DNA of 64,000 bases from Actinomadura macra NBRC 14102. Its GTDB lineage: Bacteria > Actinomycetota > Actinomycetes > Streptosporangiales > Streptosporangiaceae. The stretch lies in NCBI RefSeq assembly GCF_001552215.1, contig NZ_BCQT01000015.1, forward strand, positions 62,001-126,000, in the 5' to 3' direction. Positions 28,364 through 36,732 of this stretch are shown here, in pieces (within the stretch, counting starts at the first letter, position 1; every line of letters begins with the position of its first letter). Below the pieces are notes generated by a model. It made no database searches, was not told where the DNA came from, and saw nothing but the letters and a program-made list of their open reading frames with translations. A program made the translations under genes and the position numbers.

Positions 28364-29239
28364 TCAATGCAGGGCCAGGCCGACCGCCAGTAGCACGCCG
28401 TAGACGATCTGGAGCCGGCCGGTCTCGCCGAGCACGGGGATCAGGGCGGGGCCGGTCGCTCCGTTCAGCACCTTCTGCGTGGGGGGCACCGACAGCGGCG
28501 CCGCCAGGAGTGCGAGCAGCACCCACGGGTGGGGGGCCGCGAGCACCAGGACGATCATGAACGGCAGTGCGGTGCAGGCGGCGTACATGATCCGCGTCCA
28601 GCGGTCGCCGAGCACGACGGCGAGGGTGCGCTTGCCCGCCACCCGGTCGGTGGGGATGTCGCGCAGGTTGTTGGCGGCCAGCAGCCCGCAGGCCAGCAGC
28701 CCGATCGGCACGGCCGCCACCCACGCCTCCCACGGCAGGCCCTCGACCTGGACGTACACCGTCCCGACGACGGCGACCAGGCCGAAGAAGACGAACACGG
28801 AGATCTCTCCGAGTGCCCGGTAGCCGTAGGGGGTCTTGCCGCCGGTGTAGAACCAGGCCGCCAGGATCGCGAACGCGCCGACCACGAGCAGCCACCAGGT
28901 CGTCACCGCGGCGAGGACGAGACCAGCGACGGCCGCGGCGAGGAAGCTGCCCAGCGCGGCGGCGAGGACCTGTTTCGGGGGTGCGACCTTCGAGCCGACG
29001 AGCCGCAGCGGGCCGACGCGTTCCTCATCGGTGCCGCGGACGCCGTCGCTGTAGTCGTTGGAGTAGTTCACGCCGATCTGGAGCACCAGGGCGACGAGCG
29101 CGGCCAGCACGGCGCGCCACCAGACGGCCTCGTCCTCGCCGATCGCGACACCGGTGCCGACGACGACGGGAACGAGGGACGTGGGCAGGGTGCGGGGCCG
29201 GGATCCGGCGACCCATTGGGAGAGCGTGGCCACAGTCAC
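28364..29239 (-). CDS. menA: 1,4-dihydroxy-2-naphthoate polyprenyltransferase
   Basis: MenA is the membrane enzyme that joins the prenyl tail to the naphthoquinone ring in menaquinone synthesis. It is a UbiA-type protein with about eight to nine membrane helices. The two Asp-rich motifs are NYSNDYSDGVRG and NNLRDIPTDRVAGKRT, which bind Mg-prenyl diphosphate. Start is a GTG at 29239 with a second GTG two codons on. The other men genes are not in the window. The 27-nt gap to the MFS gene, read in the same direction, allows cotranscription. Confidence 0.93.
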   Translation of the reverse strand: MTVATLSQWVAGSRPRTLPTSLVPVVVGTGVAIGEDEAVWWRAVLAALVALVLQIGVNYSNDYSDGVRGTDEERVGPLRLVGSKVAPPKQVLAAALGSFLAAAVAGLVLAAVTTWWLLVVGAFAILAAWFYTGGKTPYGYRALGEISVFVFFGLVAVVGTVYVQVEGLPWEAWVAAVPIGLLACGLLAANNLRDIPTDRVAGKRTLAVVLGDRWTRIMYAACTALPFMIVLVLAAPHPWVLLALLAAPLSVPPTQKVLNGATGPALIPVLGETGRLQIVYGVLLAVGLALH

Positions 29240-29266
29240 CGCTTGTTCTCGTGGGACGACAGGGGA

Positions 29267-30922
29267 CTAACCCCTCGATTCTTCCCGATGATCATGAGTG
29301 CTCGGGCGCAGCCGCATCGACAGGGCGAGCCCCATGGCCAGAATCGCCGCGGTGGTCAGGGCTCCGTTCCTGGTCGCGATCGCGAGGCTGGCGTCGGCCG
29401 CACGCGCCTCGGCGGCCATGCCGGGGGCCTCGTGCAGGTCCCGCCCGTACGTCCCGGCGCTTTCCCGCAGATCGTGGGCGACGGCGGCCTGGCGGGCCGG
29501 CGGCAGCTCGGAGCCGGCGAGCCGATCGGTCATCGCGCCCCCGAGGCTCGTCGCGAACACCGTCCCGATCAGCGCGATGCCGAGCGCCGCGCCGACCTGC
29601 CGGGCCGTGGACTGGGTGCCGGACGCCTGCCCGGCCAGCGCGGGCGGCACGTCCGCCAGCGAGACGTTCGTGAGCTGCGCGGACGTCAGGCCGAGGCCCA
29701 GCCCGTACAGCAGCATCCACGGCGCGAGCCCGAACCCGGTCGTGGACGCCGAGACGGTGAGGCCGAGCGCGACGACGGCGGCGACCTCCAGCACCATCCC
29801 GATCTGCACGACCCGGTGCGCGCCGCGCCGGTTCGCGAGCCTGCCGGCGTATCCGCCCGACAGGAACGCGCCGATCGCCAGGGGCAGGATCGCCACGCTG
29901 ATCTGCAGCGGAGACGTCCCGTGCACCCCCAGCAGGAACAGCGGCAGGATGAACAGCAGCCCCAGCTCGCCCACGCTGATCAGCGACGAGGCGAGGTTCC
30001 CGTGCCGGAAGTTGGGGATGCGGAACAGCTCCAGATCGAGCATGACGGCGCGGCCGGCGGCGGACCGTGCCCGCTCGACGACGACCAGCGCCGCGATCAG
30101 CACGAGACCGACACCGAGGACGACCGGCACCGGCGAGATCGCGCCTTCGGGCCAGTCGAACCCGGCCATCGAGAACGGGCGCGTCGCCGTCCACCAGCCG
30201 TACACCTGGCCCTCGATGAGCCCGCACACCAGCGCGGCGAGTCCGAGCGCCGACAGCAGCCCGCCCACCCAGTCGATCTCGCGCCGCATGCTTCCGGAGC
30301 GTTCCCGCCGCGTCTCGGGCATCAGCGCGAGCGCCCCCGCGATGAGCGCGGCGCCGAGCGGCAGGTTGATCCCGAACGCCCAGCGCCAGCCGCCGCCGGT
30401 AGCGACGGCGCCGCCGACCAGCGGGCCGAGCGCGGCCATGCCGCTGATCAGCGAGCCCCAGATCCCGAACGCGACGGCGCGGTCGCGGCCGGTGAACATC
30501 GCGTTCACGGTCGAGAGCGTCGCCGGAAGGATCATCGACGCGCCGACCCCCTGCAACGCGCGCGCGCCGACCAGGGCTCCGCCGCCGCCCGCCAACGCCG
30601 CGAGCAGGCTCGCGGCCGCGAACACCGTCACCCCGATGACGAACATGCGGCGCCGCCCGAACAGGTCGCCCGCCCGGCCGAACGGGATGAGCAGCGCGGC
30701 GAACACCAGTGAGTAGACCGAGGTGACCCACTCCGCGCCCGTGGTCGTCAGGCCCAGGTCGGTGACGATCCGGGGGAGCAGCACGCCCACGATCGTGGCG
30801 TCCACGACGATGAGGGAGACGCCCAGGCTGATGACGACCATGCCGAGCCAGCGGCGGCGGCCGGCGGGCGGCGTCCCCGCCGGGGCATACGGCGGCGGGG
30901 TCAGAGAAGCGGACTCGGGCAC
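29267..30922 (-). CDS. MFS transporter, DHA2 (EmrB/QacA) type
   Basis: This is a 551-residue major-facilitator exporter with about 14 helices. The motif A loop is GDLFGRRRMFVIG, motif C-like glycine-rich segments occur in helix 5 (MAALGPLVGGAVATGG), and the N-terminal SLIVVDATIVGVLLPRI helix is typical of DHA2 drug/proton antiporters. Substrate is unknown; hydrophobic drugs or antibiotics are usual. A minus-strand TATCTT hexamer ends 7 nt before the GTG, suggesting a leaderless transcript. No local TetR or MarR regulator faces it. Confidence 0.9.
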   Translation of the reverse strand: MPESASLTPPPYAPAGTPPAGRRRWLGMVVISLGVSLIVVDATIVGVLLPRIVTDLGLTTTGAEWVTSVYSLVFAALLIPFGRAGDLFGRRRMFVIGVTVFAAASLLAALAGGGGALVGARALQGVGASMILPATLSTVNAMFTGRDRAVAFGIWGSLISGMAALGPLVGGAVATGGGWRWAFGINLPLGAALIAGALALMPETRRERSGSMRREIDWVGGLLSALGLAALVCGLIEGQVYGWWTATRPFSMAGFDWPEGAISPVPVVLGVGLVLIAALVVVERARSAAGRAVMLDLELFRIPNFRHGNLASSLISVGELGLLFILPLFLLGVHGTSPLQISVAILPLAIGAFLSGGYAGRLANRRGAHRVVQIGMVLEVAAVVALGLTVSASTTGFGLAPWMLLYGLGLGLTSAQLTNVSLADVPPALAGQASGTQSTARQVGAALGIALIGTVFATSLGGAMTDRLAGSELPPARQAAVAHDLRESAGTYGRDLHEAPGMAAEARAADASLAIATRNGALTTAAILAMGLALSMRLRPSTHDHREESRG

Positions 30923-30994
30923 GACTTCAAAGATATGGCCGGACGTGCGATGCCGCTCACCGACCCCTGCCGAACGTCCTGATCGCGCGGTCTG

Positions 30995-31543
30995 TCACGC
31001 GCCGTCATCCCTGATGTCGGTGTGCAGGCGGATCTGCCGGACGGGCTCGCCCATGTCGAGCGTCCGGGCCGCTCCATCGGGGGCCCAGCCCGCAGCCCCG
31101 AGGAATCTCCGGGTGACCTCGTCTTCCTCGAACGCCCAGGTGGTCAGCGTCGCGAAGCCGTCCTCGCGCAGGAGGTCCACGGAGGCGGCTAGCAGCCGGC
31201 TGCCGTGTCCGGCGCGGCTGTGCAGCGGGTCGACCAGCAGCGTGATCAGCTCCGCCGTCGCCGCCGGGTCGAGGTCGTCGTCCTCGGCCGGGCCGTGCGC
31301 GGCGAATCCGACGACCAGGTCGGACGAGACGGCCACCAGCAGCCGGTGCCGGGGGCTCGGCGGGGACGTCGCCGCCTCCGCCCACCGTTCCCGCCAGGCC
31401 GCCAGGGCCTCCGGGCCGGTGACGCGGGCGAGAACGCCCGCCGGGAGGAGGTCCCGGTAGCCCTGCCGCCAGGTGCGCACCTGGATGTCGGCGACGGCGG
31501 CGGCGTCCGCGCGTCGGGCGGGCCGCACGCCCACATCGGCCAT
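30995..31543 (-). CDS. GNAT-family N-acetyltransferase
   Basis: This is a Gcn5-related acetyltransferase of about 182 residues. The N-terminal VRPARRADAAAVADIQVRTW is the usual beta1-alpha1, and LLVDPLHSRAGHGSRLLAA carries motif A (V-x-P-x-x-x-x-x-G-x-G/S) for acetyl-CoA, with a slightly unusual RAGHGS. FLGAAGWAPDG is motif B. I use the ATG at 31543; a GTG at 31573 extends it by ten residues. The substrate is unknown, and the neighbours do not help. Confidence 0.82.
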   Translation of the reverse strand: MADVGVRPARRADAAAVADIQVRTWRQGYRDLLPAGVLARVTGPEALAAWRERWAEAATSPPSPRHRLLVAVSSDLVVGFAAHGPAEDDDLDPAATAELITLLVDPLHSRAGHGSRLLAASVDLLREDGFATLTTWAFEEDEVTRRFLGAAGWAPDGAARTLDMGEPVRQIRLHTDIRDDGA

Positions 31544-31595
31544 GAGGTCGGGTGTCCTCTCTTCGGGGATCACGCTCCACCCTAGAGCGCGCCGG

Positions 31596-32204
31596 TCAGC
31601 GCGCGGGCGCCGCGTCCGGTGCCTCGTTCGGGGGCGTGCCGGGCGGGCGGCGGCGGGCCCGGTAGGCGCGGGTCTTGGTGCGGTTGCCGCAGACGCGCAT
31701 CGAGCACCAGGCGCGGGACCGGTTCTTGGAGGTGTCGAAGAACGCCCAGCGGCAGGTGTTCTGCTGGCAGACCTTCAGCCGGGTCCACGTCCCGGCCGCC
31801 ACCGCGTCCATGATCGCGGCGGCGAGGCGGGCGAGGCCGGTGGCGGCCGTCCCGGGTGGGCCGAGCGGGACGAGCGTCGGACGCGGGCCGGTGAAGGCGA
31901 TCCGCAGGGGAAGGACGGTGAGGGCGCCGTCCAGCCCTTCCGCCATCTCGTGCTTGTCCAGGCCGGGCCCGGCGGGTTCATGGTGGACGAGCATCGCGGC
32001 GCGCAGCCCTTCCCGCAGGGCGATCGCCATGGCCAAGTCGGCGTCCCCGGCGCTCGCACCGGACGTGACGAGGCCGCGTCCGGCCAGCCACTCGGCGAGC
32101 CGGGCGGGCGTTGCGAGCTCCTCGGTGCCGGAGTCGACGTCGAGCGTGTTGACGAAGTCCCGTAGCAACAGCGCGGCGTTCTCGCCGGGATGAGCGTCGG
32201 CCAT
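31596..32204 (-). CDS. CGNR zinc-finger transcriptional regulator
   Basis: This belongs to the CGNR family. The N-terminal ABATE-type domain contains LLLRDFVNTLDV and LREGLRAAMLVHHEPAG. The C-terminal zinc finger has KVCQQNTCRWAFFD, then SRAWCSMRVCGNRTK, with the CGNR tetrad that names the family. These proteins are presumed stress-response transcription factors. The ATG at 32204 has AGGAGGGG just upstream. It is divergent from the small protein/VOC pair, whose promoter holds a perfect inverted repeat; the regulator may control that promoter, which is inference. Confidence 0.88.
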   Translation of the reverse strand: MADAHPGENAALLLRDFVNTLDVDSGTEELATPARLAEWLAGRGLVTSGASAGDADLAMAIALREGLRAAMLVHHEPAGPGLDKHEMAEGLDGALTVLPLRIAFTGPRPTLVPLGPPGTAATGLARLAAAIMDAVAAGTWTRLKVCQQNTCRWAFFDTSKNRSRAWCSMRVCGNRTKTRAYRARRRPPGTPPNEAPDAAPAR

Positions 32205-32269
32205 CACCCCTCCTGCCTGTCCGTAAGCCACCCTACCAATCCCCGACACCGCTGTTCGTCCTACGGTGG

Positions 32270-32310
32270 TTGCACCAGGTCGACACCAGCGTTACGGTTT
32301 AGCTGGTGTC
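32270..32310 (+). promoter_or_regulatory. Promoter with overlapping operator
   Basis: A -35 TTGCAC (32270-32275) and a -10 TACGGT (32293-32298) have 17-nt spacing. A perfect 9-bp inverted repeat, GACACCAGC (32282-32290) and GCTGGTGTC (32302-32310), brackets the -10 box with an 11-nt spacer. A repressor bound here would block the small protein-VOC operon. The divergent CGNR gene is the nearest candidate regulator. Confidence 0.7.
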
Positions 32311-32326
32311 AATGAATGGAGGACGG

Positions 32327-32500
32327 ATGAACGCGCTGCCCTACCTGGCGAACCTGGCCACGCGGCACGCACGGGCCCGGCACGAGTCCGCGCGCCTGCA
32401 CGCCGACATCGTGGAGGCGCGCCTGGCCGCCCGTGCCCGCGCGTCGGAGCGCACCGCGCACCGGGCCGGCCGTGTGCGCGGCCTGGGCGGCGTCCGATGA
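32327..32500 (+). CDS. Small basic protein, hypothetical
   Basis: This is a 57-residue Arg/Ala/His-rich protein (MNALPYLANLATRHARARHE...), probably mostly helical, with no membrane segment. The ATG follows GGAGG and its stop overlaps the ATG of the VOC gene by 4 nt, so the pair is translationally coupled. I do not recognise the family. The clear promoter, ribosome binding site and overlap support it as a real gene; no function can be given. Confidence 0.65.
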   Translation: MNALPYLANLATRHARARHESARLHADIVEARLAARARASERTAHRAGRVRGLGGVR

Positions 32501-32850
32501 CCCCGAGGGTGACCAACGTCGTCTTCGACTGCCTCGACCTTGACGTGGTGGGGGCGTTCTGGGGTGCGCTGCTGGGCATGAGGGAGACGTGCCGGGAGGA
32601 CGACTGGCTCGACCTCGAACCGCTCGGTGCGGACGGCCCGCTCCTGTCGTTCCAACTCGTTCCTGAGCACAAGACGATCAAGAACCGGCTGCACCTGGAC
32701 CTCGACGTTCCCGACATCCATGTCGCGGGCGAGCGGGCGGCGGAGCTCGGCGCGTCCCCGAACGGGGAGCCGATGGGCGACCCGGACCACCCGTTCCGGG
32801 TCTGGCGGGACCCAGAGGGCAACGAGTTCTGCTTCACCACCCAGCGCTGA
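32497..32850 (+). CDS. VOC/glyoxalase-like protein
   Basis: This is a vicinal-oxygen-chelate fold protein of 117 residues. The N-terminal VTNVVFDCLDLDVVGAFWGA resembles the start of glyoxalase-like domains; HLDLDVPDIHVAGERAAEL and RVWRDPEGNEFCFT form the second half, with the conserved DPEGN-(E/x)-F-C ending. Substrate is unknown; members include glyoxalases, dioxygenases and resistance proteins. It is coupled to the preceding small gene, and both lie under a promoter with an overlapping palindrome. Confidence 0.85.
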   Translation: MTPRVTNVVFDCLDLDVVGAFWGALLGMRETCREDDWLDLEPLGADGPLLSFQLVPEHKTIKNRLHLDLDVPDIHVAGERAAELGASPNGEPMGDPDHPFRVWRDPEGNEFCFTTQR

Positions 32851-32867
32851 GGCGCAGGAGCGGCGCG

Positions 32868-34259
32868 TCAGCGGGAGAGGACGGCGGCGAGGCGGCGGAC
32901 GCCCTCGACCAGCTCGGACTCGCTGGAGGCCGTCCCGTAGCTGATGCGCAGGTAGGGCGCCGGGGCCTCGGCGGGGAAGAAGGGACGCCCGGCACTGACG
33001 AGGACGCCGGCGCGCAGGGCGGCCTCGGCCAGTTCGACGTCGTCCACGCCGTCCGGGAGGCGGGCCCACAGGTGGAAACCGCCCGCCGGGCGGTTCGGGC
33101 GCAGCTCCGGCAGGTCGCGGGCGAACGCGGACAGCACGGCGTCGCGCCGTGACCGCAGCGCCGTGCGGACGGTGCGCAGGTGCCGCGGCCAGCCTGGTGA
33201 GCTGACCAGCTCCAGCAGGGTCTCCTGCAAGGGGCGGGCGGGGAAGAACTCCTCCACGAGCTGGGTCGCGCGGATCCGCTCGGCGACCGGGCCGCGTGCG
33301 ATCACCGCCGCGACCCGCAGGCTGGGCGCGGTGGCCTTGGTCAGCGAGGCGATGTGCACGACACGGCCCTCGCCGTCCACCGCGATCAGTGGCGGCGGGG
33401 GCGGATCGATGCCGAGATGCCGCGCGAAGTCGTCCTCCACCACGAACGCGCCCGCCGCCCGCGCCACCGCGAGCACCTGCTCTCGCCGCCGCGCGGACAG
33501 CACGGTCCCCGCCGGGTTGCTGAAGGTCGGCTGGCAGTACAGGACCCGCGCGCCGCTCATCGCGAACGCCTCCGCCAGCAGATCGGGGCGGACGCCGTCG
33601 GCGTCGGTCGGGACGGGCACCGGGTGCAGCCCACTCGCCCGCGCGATGGCGAGGACACCGAGATAGGTCGGCGACTCGACCAGCACGGCCGCGCCCGGCG
33701 GCTGTAGCGCCCGCAGCACGGTCGTCAGCGACTGCTGCCCGCCGCTGGTGATCACCACGTCGGAGGGCGCGACGCCGCCGCCGACCGTCCGGGCGAACCA
33801 GCCGCGCAACTCCGGCATCCCGCCGAGCGCCGGCATCTCCCAGGCGTCCGGCCGCCGTGCGGCACGCGCCGCCGCCGTCGCCAGCGCGCGGGCCGGTTGC
33901 AGCGTCGGATGCAGGTAGCCGCCGCTGAGCGCGGACGTGCCTTCGGGCGCCGGGGTGAGCAGCCCCGACACCCCGCCCGCGTCGACCGAGCGGTCCCCGA
34001 GGGTCACCGCCTGCCAGCCCAGGTCGATCGGATCCGCCGAGGGCGCGGGCCGGTCGGCGGCGAACGCGCCGCTACCGGGACGGGTCACCACGAGTCCCTC
34101 GGCGGCGAGCAGCCCCAGCGCCCGCGACACCGTGACCGGGCTGACCCGGTGCCGTTCCACCAGTGCCCGGCTCGACGGCAACCGCTCACCCGGCCCCAGA
34201 CGCCGCACCTCGGCGCGCAGGTGATCGGCCAGAGAGAGCACACTGCTATCGTGTTGCAT
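32868..34259 (-). CDS. MocR-type GntR/aminotransferase regulator
   Basis: This is a PLP-dependent transcription factor. The GntR winged helix covers residues ~1-75 (GERLPSSRALVERHRVSPVT). The rest is a fold type I aminotransferase domain with the PLP-binding Lys in SLTKATAPSLR, and NPAG and RPAGGFHLWARLP segments. PdxR and TauR are known examples; the ligand here is unknown. The ATG at 34259 overlaps the ATG of the divergent EamA gene by 2 nt, so both genes probably start at or next to their start codons. The likely target is the EamA/diiron operon. Confidence 0.9.
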   Translation of the reverse strand: MQHDSSVLSLADHLRAEVRRLGPGERLPSSRALVERHRVSPVTVSRALGLLAAEGLVVTRPGSGAFAADRPAPSADPIDLGWQAVTLGDRSVDAGGVSGLLTPAPEGTSALSGGYLHPTLQPARALATAAARAARRPDAWEMPALGGMPELRGWFARTVGGGVAPSDVVITSGGQQSLTTVLRALQPPGAAVLVESPTYLGVLAIARASGLHPVPVPTDADGVRPDLLAEAFAMSGARVLYCQPTFSNPAGTVLSARRREQVLAVARAAGAFVVEDDFARHLGIDPPPPPLIAVDGEGRVVHIASLTKATAPSLRVAAVIARGPVAERIRATQLVEEFFPARPLQETLLELVSSPGWPRHLRTVRTALRSRRDAVLSAFARDLPELRPNRPAGGFHLWARLPDGVDDVELAEAALRAGVLVSAGRPFFPAEAPAPYLRISYGTASSESELVEGVRRLAAVLSR

Positions 34260-34301
34260 GAGAAATGAGGATAGCGCTACTGACCCCACGCGGATAGCGC
34301 T
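34245..34301. promoter_or_regulatory. MocR/EamA divergent promoter with repeated half-sites
   Basis: Direct repeats GGATAGCGCT occur at 34269-34278 and 34292-34301, 23 nt apart (about two helix turns). An inverted half-site GCTATC lies at 34245-34250. The -10 hexamers TATCGT (34247-34252, plus) and TATCCT (34273-34268, minus) lie 5 and 8 nt from the overlapping ATGs, so both transcripts should be leaderless. Two direct repeats plus one inverted half-site is a known MocR operator style. Confidence 0.7.
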
Positions 34302-35244
34302 CGGCGGCCTGTGGCTCGCGTCGCTGGGTGTCCTGATCTACTCGTTCACCTTCCCGGCCACGGTGTTCGGGCTGGAGGGACTCGACCCCTACCTGATCGG
34401 CATCGGTCGCTCCGCCGCCGCCTCCGCGCTCGCCGCCGTGGCGCTGCTGGCGGTCCGCGCCCGCCCGCCCCGCCGCGACCAGTGGCTCGGGCTGGCGGTC
34501 GTGTGCGCCGGAGTGATCTTCGGCTTCCCGGTGCTGACCACCCTCGCGCTCGACCACGGCGCCTCGTCCGCCCACTCGGCCGTCGTGATCGGCCTGCTGC
34601 CCGCCGCCACCGCCGTGCTCGCGGTGCTGCGCGCGGGAGAGCGGCCGTCCCGCGCGTTCTGGCTGGCGAGCGCCGCGGGCGCGGCCTGCGTCACCGGCTT
34701 CGCGCTGGTCCGCGGCGCCGGTCAGGTCAGCGCCGCGGACCTGCTGCTGTTCGCCGCCCTGCTGGCCGCCGCGGCCGGGTACGCCGAGGGCGCGCGGCTC
34801 GCCCGCGCCATGCCCGGTTGGCGCGTGATCTCCTGGGCCCTCGTGCTGGCCGCGCCCATCACCGTCCCGGTCACGGTGTGGTTGCTCGCCACCACCGACC
34901 CCCAGTGGACGGGACGCGCCGCGCTCGGCTTCGGCTACGTGACGGCGTTCTCCGCCTACCTCGGCTTCTTCGCCTGGTACGAGGGCCTCGCGCGGGCCGG
35001 GATCGCCCGCGCCAGCCAGGTCCAGCTGGCCCAGCCACTCCTCACCCTGGTCTGGTCGGGCATCTTCCTGAACGAGCTGATCGACGCCACCACCGCCGTG
35101 GCCGCCGTCGGCGTCCTGGTCTGCGTGGCACTAACCCAGCGGACGCGGGTACGCCGTACCCAAGACGACTCGCGCGCCGTGGCGGAAAGCGACGACGTCA
35201 CAGCGTCGCGACTTTCGAGGAGCAGCGCATGGCCGACGAACTGA
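34258..35244 (+). CDS. EamA/DMT-family transporter
   Basis: This is a drug/metabolite-superfamily permease with about ten membrane helices in two EamA repeats. Examples are LGGLWLASLGVLIYSFTF, AVVIGLLPAATAVLAVL (repeat 1), and SQVQLAQPLLTLVWSGIF, followed by LNELI (repeat 2), the family's conserved P-L-L and E motif. Substrate is unknown; many DMT genes next to a MocR regulator export amino acids or related amines. It overlaps the diiron protein gene by 16 nt, so both are in one operon. Confidence 0.88.
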   Translation: MRNEDSATDPTRIALGGLWLASLGVLIYSFTFPATVFGLEGLDPYLIGIGRSAAASALAAVALLAVRARPPRRDQWLGLAVVCAGVIFGFPVLTTLALDHGASSAHSAVVIGLLPAATAVLAVLRAGERPSRAFWLASAAGAACVTGFALVRGAGQVSAADLLLFAALLAAAAGYAEGARLARAMPGWRVISWALVLAAPITVPVTVWLLATTDPQWTGRAALGFGYVTAFSAYLGFFAWYEGLARAGIARASQVQLAQPLLTLVWSGIFLNELIDATTAVAAVGVLVCVALTQRTRVRRTQDDSRAVAESDDVTASRLSRSSAWPTN

Positions 35245-36254
35245 CCATCCCCGAGGGCGGGTTCTGGCCCGCCCCGGAGGTCCCGCAGCCGAACATCTAC
35301 CCGATGGAGTGGCGGGTCGAGACCGACAAGCTGGCCGCCATTTACCAGAAGTCGAAGCGCACCGTCTGGAACCCCGCCGACCTGCCCTGGGACGAACTGC
35401 GCCCCGCCGACTTCACCACGGAGCAGCGCCTCGGCATCATGTACTGGTTCGCCGTCCTGGCCAACTTCGACGCCTCCGGCCCCGCCGTGTTCGCGCGTGC
35501 GACCATCCAGGCGTTCGAGCAGCACGAGGAGGATCCCGTCCGCAAGTGCTTCTTCTCGATCACCCGGGACGAGATGAACCACGAGGAGTGCTGCCAACGC
35601 TCCATCGCCGCGCTCTGGCCCGGCGGCCCCCTCGACTGGCGGCCGGAGACCGACCTGGAAAGGGCCGCGCACAACAACATCGGCTGGCTCTACCACAACG
35701 GTGGTCGCTACTGGCATGGCTACAAGACGGCCGTCGGCAAGTACTCGCTCGCGGTCCTGTTCACCAGCTTCATGATGGGCGAGATGGCCGCGTCCACCCT
35801 CTTCCGCGGCATGGCGTCCGGCACCCGCCATCCGCTGTTCGGCGACATGTTCACCAGGATCGGCCGGGACGAGTCGCGCCACCTCCAGATCTGCATGACG
35901 ATCCTGGAGAACGAGTGGCCGGGCCTCACCGATGACGTCAAGGGACAGATCACCAAGCAACTCCGCGCCGGGTTCGTCTTCCTGTCGATGATCCTCTGGG
36001 AGCCCCCGGACGGCTTCTGGGACCTGCCGCCCTACTTCCTCGCCAACCACCGGGTGCTCATGGGTCACGCCCGCGAGGCCGGACTGGGCGTCCTGACCTC
36101 CGAGGAGCAGGCGGAGAACTGGAAGCAGGCCATAGCCCGCGTCCGCGCGATCGTCGAACGCTGGGGCATCGAGTTCCCCGCCATCCCCGAACTCGACATC
36201 TCCGGCGCAGAAGTCACCATCATCGACCCTGAAGACATCATCCCGGTGTTCTGA
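35229..36254 (+). CDS. Ferritin-like diiron protein, putative oxygenase
   Basis: This 341-residue helical protein has R2/monooxygenase-like diiron motifs. E115-xx-H118 (RDEMNHEE), E185 (MGEMAAST) and E215-xx-H218 (GRDESRHL) give the ExxH-E-ExxH order; D81 or E97 is the candidate first acidic ligand. Such proteins are oxygenases, desaturases or radical-tyrosyl subunits. There is no signal peptide. The ATG has GAGGAG about 6 nt upstream and overlaps the end of the EamA gene by 16 nt. I cannot assign a substrate; the MocR-EamA setting suggests an amine or amino acid compound, which is inference. Confidence 0.78.
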   Translation: MADELTIPEGGFWPAPEVPQPNIYPMEWRVETDKLAAIYQKSKRTVWNPADLPWDELRPADFTTEQRLGIMYWFAVLANFDASGPAVFARATIQAFEQHEEDPVRKCFFSITRDEMNHEECCQRSIAALWPGGPLDWRPETDLERAAHNNIGWLYHNGGRYWHGYKTAVGKYSLAVLFTSFMMGEMAASTLFRGMASGTRHPLFGDMFTRIGRDESRHLQICMTILENEWPGLTDDVKGQITKQLRAGFVFLSMILWEPPDGFWDLPPYFLANHRVLMGHAREAGLGVLTSEEQAENWKQAIARVRAIVERWGIEFPAIPELDISGAEVTIIDPEDIIPVF

Positions 36255-36296
36255 CCCTGACACCCCATGCCGTAACCGCTGGCGAGAGGAAGCTTC

Positions 36297-36692
36297 ATGC
36301 GAACGTTAGCGACGGTCCTTGCACTGGCCACTCCGCTCGTCCTTGCCGCATGCGGTGGCGAGAATGGCGGGACCCAACCCACAGCGTCCGTCACCGTAAC
36401 CGCGACCGCCATCTCACCGACTACTGCCCCAAGCGCCAAGACGCCGAGCAAGGCACCTGCCGAGAGCGGGAGGATCCGCGTCCCGAACGTGGTCGGGCAC
36501 AATCACCAGGACGCACAGAACGAACTACAAGCCGCGGGGCTCCACATGCTGGAGGAGAAGGACGCCACCGGACAGAACCGGCTGCTGCTGTGGGACCGGA
36601 ACTGGGAGGTCGTACGGCAGTCCCCCAAGGCGGGAACCCGCGTGACGCCGGAGACCACCATCACCTTGTACAGCAAGAAGATCGGCGAATAG
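36297..36692 (+). CDS. PASTA-domain lipoprotein
   Basis: This is a small exported protein of 131 residues. The signal peptide ends in the lipobox LVLAAC (Cys ~19), then a Thr/Ser/Pro linker, then one PASTA domain with RVPNVVGHNHQDAQNELQAAG and the SPKAGTRV turn before the last strand. PASTA domains bind muropeptides in Ser/Thr kinases and penicillin-binding proteins; single-domain lipoproteins are common in actinomycetes. The ATG follows GAGAGGA. It lies 42 nt after the diiron gene and could be in the same transcript. Confidence 0.82.
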   Translation: MRTLATVLALATPLVLAACGGENGGTQPTASVTVTATAISPTTAPSAKTPSKAPAESGRIRVPNVVGHNHQDAQNELQAAGLHMLEEKDATGQNRLLLWDRNWEVVRQSPKAGTRVTPETTITLYSKKIGE

Positions 36693-36732
36693 CCCCCGTC
36701 GAATCAGGTCCAGGACGCTTGCAACCGCCCAC

